From assembly GCF_003545715.1 (NCBI RefSeq), contig NZ_QVNU01000002.1, positions 310,001 to 374,000 of the forward strand: a stretch of DNA of 64,000 nucleotides. The letters run 5' to 3'. The notes beneath the pieces are model-generated. The model made no database searches. It saw only the letters and a program-made list of their open reading frames with translations, and had not been told where the DNA came from. Source of the stretch: Taibaiella koreensis (GTDB lineage Bacteria > Bacteroidota > Bacteroidia > Chitinophagales > Chitinophagaceae). The position numbers and the translations under genes are program-made. Shown here piece after piece: positions 60,688 through 64,000 of the stretch. Every line of letters starts with the position of its first letter. The stretch's first letter is position 1.

Positions 60688-62646
60688 TTAATTTTTTGAA
60701 TCATTGATCGCAGCATCCATCTTCTGTCTTATGCCATCCATTGCTTCCGCAGAGGATGCATTATAAAGATCGCCGGCAAAGCGGCTGATCTGCGCTGCAG
60801 GGTAACCTTTTGCGGAAAGCGCCGTCAACCTTTTGTATTCCATAAGCCCCTGGCGCAAGGCTTCATACCCCCGGGAGCTTACCCGGTCCGGATAGATGAG
60901 CGAATAGTTATTGCTGATGGAATGATCCCAGGGATAATTGGCCCAGGCGTTCAAAGCATAAAGCCCCCAGCCTGTGGCCCCGTTCATAAAGGCATAGACG
61001 CTGCCTTTGCGAATGATCCCTATTCCCACACCCGGATCGTGCAGCAATGGGATTACATAGAACCACTTTTGAATGTTACTGCTTTCGTAAATACCGGTTG
61101 CCTGCTTATCGGCCATAAAATCGATATAAGGTTGCACCACGCTGGCAGAGGATCTGATCTTGCTGAACGTCCCCGCATAGCTGGTTTCCTGCCGGCCACC
61201 AGACAAGATGAAGGCCGGGTTATAATAAACCGGCAGACTTTTGTCCAGGCCATGGATATAGTCGGCGACCGCAACATCCTTATCGGCTGTTTTATCGGTT
61301 GTCTCGTCGGCGATATAAAAGGCCCAGCGGTTAGCCGGCACTTTCAATCTCTTTACTTCGTCGCGTGCACGGGAAACGGCATTCCTGATCTCCGTCTTTT
61401 TCTTTTCGTCGAGCGAAGGGCGGTCAAAAGTGGGAAGGGTATAAAGCAGGAAGTGCGCGCCGTTGTTCCAGGCCAAATTGTTGTCGGCCCAGAATACATT
61501 GATCCCATGCGCGAGCATGTCCTTTATATCTTCGACGCCACTATTGTGCTGCCAGCCGAAGATATCGAGGGATGCGTCGGGAAGCTTTCCTTTCCCTACC
61601 TGAATCACAACGGGCAGCTGTTGCGTCTTGCTACGGCCCTTTGCTGTAATATTCAATGTATAGCTTCCCGGCGACACACCGGTAGTATTGACCGTTATCC
61701 AGATCAGGGAAGGATATTTATCTGTTACTACAAGATGAGGAAATGCGCTGATATAATATCCGTTAATTACCTGTTGCCAGTAATTACTGATCTGCCGCTC
61801 ATCGAACAAAGGGTCCCATACGACCTGCTTGGCCTGATTATAGACTTGTCCGGCCACCCTTACCTGCACTTTCCCATTAAGCGGTGCAGGCACCGACCAG
61901 GAGAGATCGACGTTTTCCTCACCGGTAGCCTGGATCAGGAAGGACGTGGTTATCCAGTCATTGATCAGGCCATCGGCTGTAAGTTTTACCAATGGCGTGT
62001 TATTTGTTGCCGACAGGGCTTTGTCGGCTGTCTGAGCCATCCAGGGGTTTACTTTGCGCAGTGCGAATCCGGAAGCAGATACTGTGGCGCCTCGGGCGGC
62101 AACATTACTGCTCAGAGTACCGGATATGCTCAAGCCGTTTAGCTGTGCAGCATACTCTTGCCCGGTTTCTTCACGGGCATTAATGGTGACGGAGAAAGAA
62201 CGCACACCTCTGAATGTCGCCGGGACCGCTACGTCGAGGCCCTGGTTCATAAACACATACCCCTTTCGCCATGCCGCCGGCAAGGCAAGCACCTCCCTCT
62301 GACCATCTGCCTCGACGGTAATATTGAAAGCAGCAGGAGCATTGGTAAGGTAGAGCGAAGACAGGTGTATGGAAGCATTGTTCAGTGGAGTGGGCAACAT
62401 AAATTTTACCGTGCAAAACCCCTGTAACAACCCCTTTGTTCCTATAACGATCTGATCGCCGTCGACCGTGGATTGGAACGCCGTAAAAGAGATTCCCGGT
62501 GATGGCTGGCTTCCGGCCTTCCATTGGAAGGAGGAACTTCCGATCTGGGCAGCGATATCTCCGGGGATGCAGAACAAGGATAATAGCAATACCCAAATCC
62601 CTCTGCGGAAGCTATTTTGGAACACATTTTCGGCTACGTGCATCAT
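60688..62646 (-). CDS. Secreted protein with DUF4091-like glycoside-hydrolase domain
   Basis: 652 aa. Signal peptide region FRRGIWVLLLSLFCIPGDIAAQ. Residues 40-190 are a beta-sandwich (SISGTLSSNVAARGATVSAS), 230-350 another, and from about 360 (ASLDIFGWQHNSGVEDIKDM) a TIM-barrel-like catalytic part ending in WANYPWDHSISNNYSLIYPD and SRGYEALRQGLMEYKRLTAL, the DUF4091 signature. Such domains are glycan-active. Encoded inside a glycan operon (ATG overlaps the previous stop as TAATG), so it may trim or modify the exported polysaccharide. Confidence 0.78.
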   Translation of the reverse strand: MMHVAENVFQNSFRRGIWVLLLSLFCIPGDIAAQIGSSSFQWKAGSQPSPGISFTAFQSTVDGDQIVIGTKGLLQGFCTVKFMLPTPLNNASIHLSSLYLTNAPAAFNITVEADGQREVLALPAAWRKGYVFMNQGLDVAVPATFRGVRSFSVTINAREETGQEYAAQLNGLSISGTLSSNVAARGATVSASGFALRKVNPWMAQTADKALSATNNTPLVKLTADGLINDWITTSFLIQATGEENVDLSWSVPAPLNGKVQVRVAGQVYNQAKQVVWDPLFDERQISNYWQQVINGYYISAFPHLVVTDKYPSLIWITVNTTGVSPGSYTLNITAKGRSKTQQLPVVIQVGKGKLPDASLDIFGWQHNSGVEDIKDMLAHGINVFWADNNLAWNNGAHFLLYTLPTFDRPSLDEKKKTEIRNAVSRARDEVKRLKVPANRWAFYIADETTDKTADKDVAVADYIHGLDKSLPVYYNPAFILSGGRQETSYAGTFSKIRSSASVVQPYIDFMADKQATGIYESSNIQKWFYVIPLLHDPGVGIGIIRKGSVYAFMNGATGWGLYALNAWANYPWDHSISNNYSLIYPDRVSSRGYEALRQGLMEYKRLTALSAKGYPAAQISRFAGDLYNASSAEAMDGIRQKMDAAINDSKN

Positions 62647-63758
62647 TACTTCAGGTTATGATATAGATGAACATGGTTTTGGATCATAATATGGATATCA
62701 TACGCTTTTAAGAACAGGGCGGCATCCCTGATCATTCCCTCGCGCAGGTTGGTATCCTCCAGTATGCCGGATATCTTCTCTTCCAATACACCGTTATTTT
62801 CGGGGGCGAACAGGAAACGATGATCGGGAACAATATTATTGATACCGGAAACATCGGATCCCAGGAACGGCCGTCCGGACGCAAGCGATTCCAAAGCTAC
62901 GCCGGACAAGCCCTCATAATGGGAAGATAGTATACTGATATCAACAGATTTCATCAATGACGCTACATCATTCCGAAATCCCAGGAAATGAACTCTTCCC
63001 TTTATGCCCAACTGATCGCAAAAGGAACGGGCCTCTTCTTCCAAAGGGCCTCTGCCTGCCAGTAACAAATGTATATGCTCTGGCATAGATGTCATGGCTT
63101 CAAGGAGCCGTTTGTGATTCTTTTGGGTATCGAAGCGGGCTGTCATGAGCAAAAGCCGGGTATGCTCACTATCAATGTTCAGGGAGCGCAGCAATGTCGT
63201 TCGTTCTATAGCCTGAATGTGGTTAAACTTATCGATGTCGATTCCGTTCTTAATAACGATGATCTTTTCGCGATTGCCGCCGATCCAATGCTCCAGCCCG
63301 ATCTTTACTTCATCGGTAATCGCGATTATTTTTTTGTATCTCCCATATATGTAACGGTCCGGGCGCCTGAAATAAAATTTACCCCACCTTCTGTTACGGG
63401 TATTATGCTCGGTAAATACCAAGGGAATCCCGGCATTACGCAATGCAAGCGCAGCCCAATACATAGCCGGGAACAGGTGCACATGAATGATATCGTAATT
63501 CCGGTCAGCATTGCGAACGAAATGCCTGATCTTTTTTATCCCGGCCGGATGGTATACATTAGACAAGCCCAGATCATAGACAGGAATATGCATTTCTTCC
63601 AGTGATGCTATATAATCAGGAACAGAAGCTGTACCATTCAGCTGGAGTATCTCCATTTCAAATCCCAGTGCTTTGTACCGTGGCAACCCGTTAACCAGCA
63701 GTTTCTCCGCACCGCCGCTGCCCAAATTGTTTATGATATGTAATACTCTCATGGCCAT
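62646..63758 (-). CDS. Glycosyltransferase family 4
   Basis: 370 aa. GT-B: HIINNLGSGGAEKLLVNGLP at the acceptor end, IIHVHLFPAMYWAALAL, TEHNTRNRRW, and the donor half with LLMTARFDTQKNHKRLLEAM, LLAGRGPLEEEA and LSSHYEGLSGVALESLASGRP. Adds a sugar to the growing surface glycan; sugar unknown. Two Mets three codons apart could start; both keep the Rossmann strand. Confidence 0.92.
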   Translation of the reverse strand: MAMRVLHIINNLGSGGAEKLLVNGLPRYKALGFEMEILQLNGTASVPDYIASLEEMHIPVYDLGLSNVYHPAGIKKIRHFVRNADRNYDIIHVHLFPAMYWAALALRNAGIPLVFTEHNTRNRRWGKFYFRRPDRYIYGRYKKIIAITDEVKIGLEHWIGGNREKIIVIKNGIDIDKFNHIQAIERTTLLRSLNIDSEHTRLLLMTARFDTQKNHKRLLEAMTSMPEHIHLLLAGRGPLEEEARSFCDQLGIKGRVHFLGFRNDVASLMKSVDISILSSHYEGLSGVALESLASGRPFLGSDVSGINNIVPDHRFLFAPENNGVLEEKISGILEDTNLREGMIRDAALFLKAYDIHIMIQNHVHLYHNLK

Positions 63759-63761
63759 GCG

Positions 63762-64000
63762 TTAGTCGTGCAAGAAGATGAATTGGTAATTATCGTTCCA
63801 GGGAATAAGGATGTATATCTTATAACACAAGACAATTATAGCGTAAAGGACAATAATTATCCTGTACGAGTTGATTTTAAGTAAGCTTGAAGCGCTGTTC
63901 CCTAACTGGTAGAGCAGACAGGGCAATAGTATGATCTCGGCCCTCAGGTAGTAAAGCGTGAGCCGTTGCGCAAATGCCGCATTGAACTTCAGCAAAGCAT
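63762..64000 (-). CDS. EpsG/Wzy-like polysaccharide polymerase, partial
   Basis: C-terminal about 78 residues only; the rest lies beyond the right edge. Two hydrophobic helices (RLTLYYLRAEIILLPCLLYQ, and IIIVLYAIIVLCYKIYILIPW) flank a polar loop, and the chain ends NYQFIFLHD. This matches the last part of EpsG-family O-antigen/capsule polymerases. The stop is 3 nt before the start of the next transferase, so it is the upstream member of the operon. Confidence 0.6.
   Translation of the reverse strand, partial: ALLKFNAAFAQRLTLYYLRAEIILLPCLLYQLGNSASSLLKINSYRIIIVLYAIIVLCYKIYILIPWNDNYQFIFLHD

Noticed and set aside
63895-63920. tRNA-like AACTGGTAGAGCAGACA sequence
   Set aside because: Inside the EpsG-like coding region, without acceptor or anticodon arms around it.

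Overview
The window looks like the chromosome of a Bacteroidota bacterium, most likely in the Chitinophagaceae or a close relative. The signs are: a secreted protein with a type IX secretion (T9SS) C-terminal sorting domain; many TAnnTTTG (-7) promoter elements and almost no Shine-Dalgarno sequences; families largely restricted to this phylum (DUF2723/GT117, DUF4476, DUF6029, a DUF6787-like protein, the long MuiA/DUF4139 form, short beta-barrel porins); a methionine synthase that lacks its homocysteine domain; and a GG-leader class I lanthipeptide of the kind known from Chitinophaga. Base composition is moderate. I see no rRNA, tRNA, CRISPR array, intact insertion sequence or prophage.

Layout. 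1-4.9 kb: a lanthipeptide locus on the minus strand (precursor with its own terminator, full-length LanB dehydratase, and the start of a C39-peptidase exporter that runs off the left edge). 5.3-6.0 kb: two small divergent regulators. 6.2-18 kb: mostly one-carbon, amino-acid and cell-wall housekeeping (metF, truncated metH, asd, glmM) with two beta-barrel proteins and a small operon pairing a glutathionylspermidine-synthase-like ATP-grasp enzyme with a lipoprotein that ends in an RGGFG motif. 18-27.6 kb: a divergent PAP2 phosphatase / LTA-synthase-like pair, DUF4476, DUF6029 with TlpA, DUF1634, gpsA and a MutS relative. 27.7-33.3 kb: hpt, then a redox-flavoured group (MocR regulator, azoreductase, DoxX, AhpD-like), a GNAT enzyme and a T9SS protein. 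33.4-43.6 kb: two serine hydrolases, fabG, a porin, the large DUF2723 membrane glycosyltransferase, a frameshifted tail-fibre-like small gene and a class D beta-lactamase. 43.8-57 kb: PhyH oxygenase, GNAT, dxs, rhodanese, truB, MuiA, recO, obgE, adk, a thioredoxin-like protein, an RsuA-type synthase, lpxD and lpxB. 57.1-64 kb: a surface-glycan operon on the minus strand (EpsG-like polymerase at the edge, two GT4 transferases, a secreted glycan-active protein, and PglC/PglD/PglE-like genes for a 2,4-diacetamido-type sugar).

How parts work together. lpxD and lpxB belong to lipid A synthesis, glmM supplies GlcN-1-P for UDP-GlcNAc, and the 57-64 kb operon should build and polymerise a surface polysaccharide or O-glycan, so envelope assembly is the main theme of the right half. 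metF and metH together make methyl-THF and use it for methionine, but the homocysteine-binding half of MetH must be encoded outside the window.

Most unusual items: the 9-Cys lanthipeptide precursor; the RGGFG lipoprotein/ATP-grasp operon; a MuiA-family protein carrying what looks like a permuted SusC plug motif; a family of short intergenic elements bounded by inverted repeats (best copies at 31.5-31.8 kb); and several genes whose -7 element lies only 4-7 nt before the start codon.
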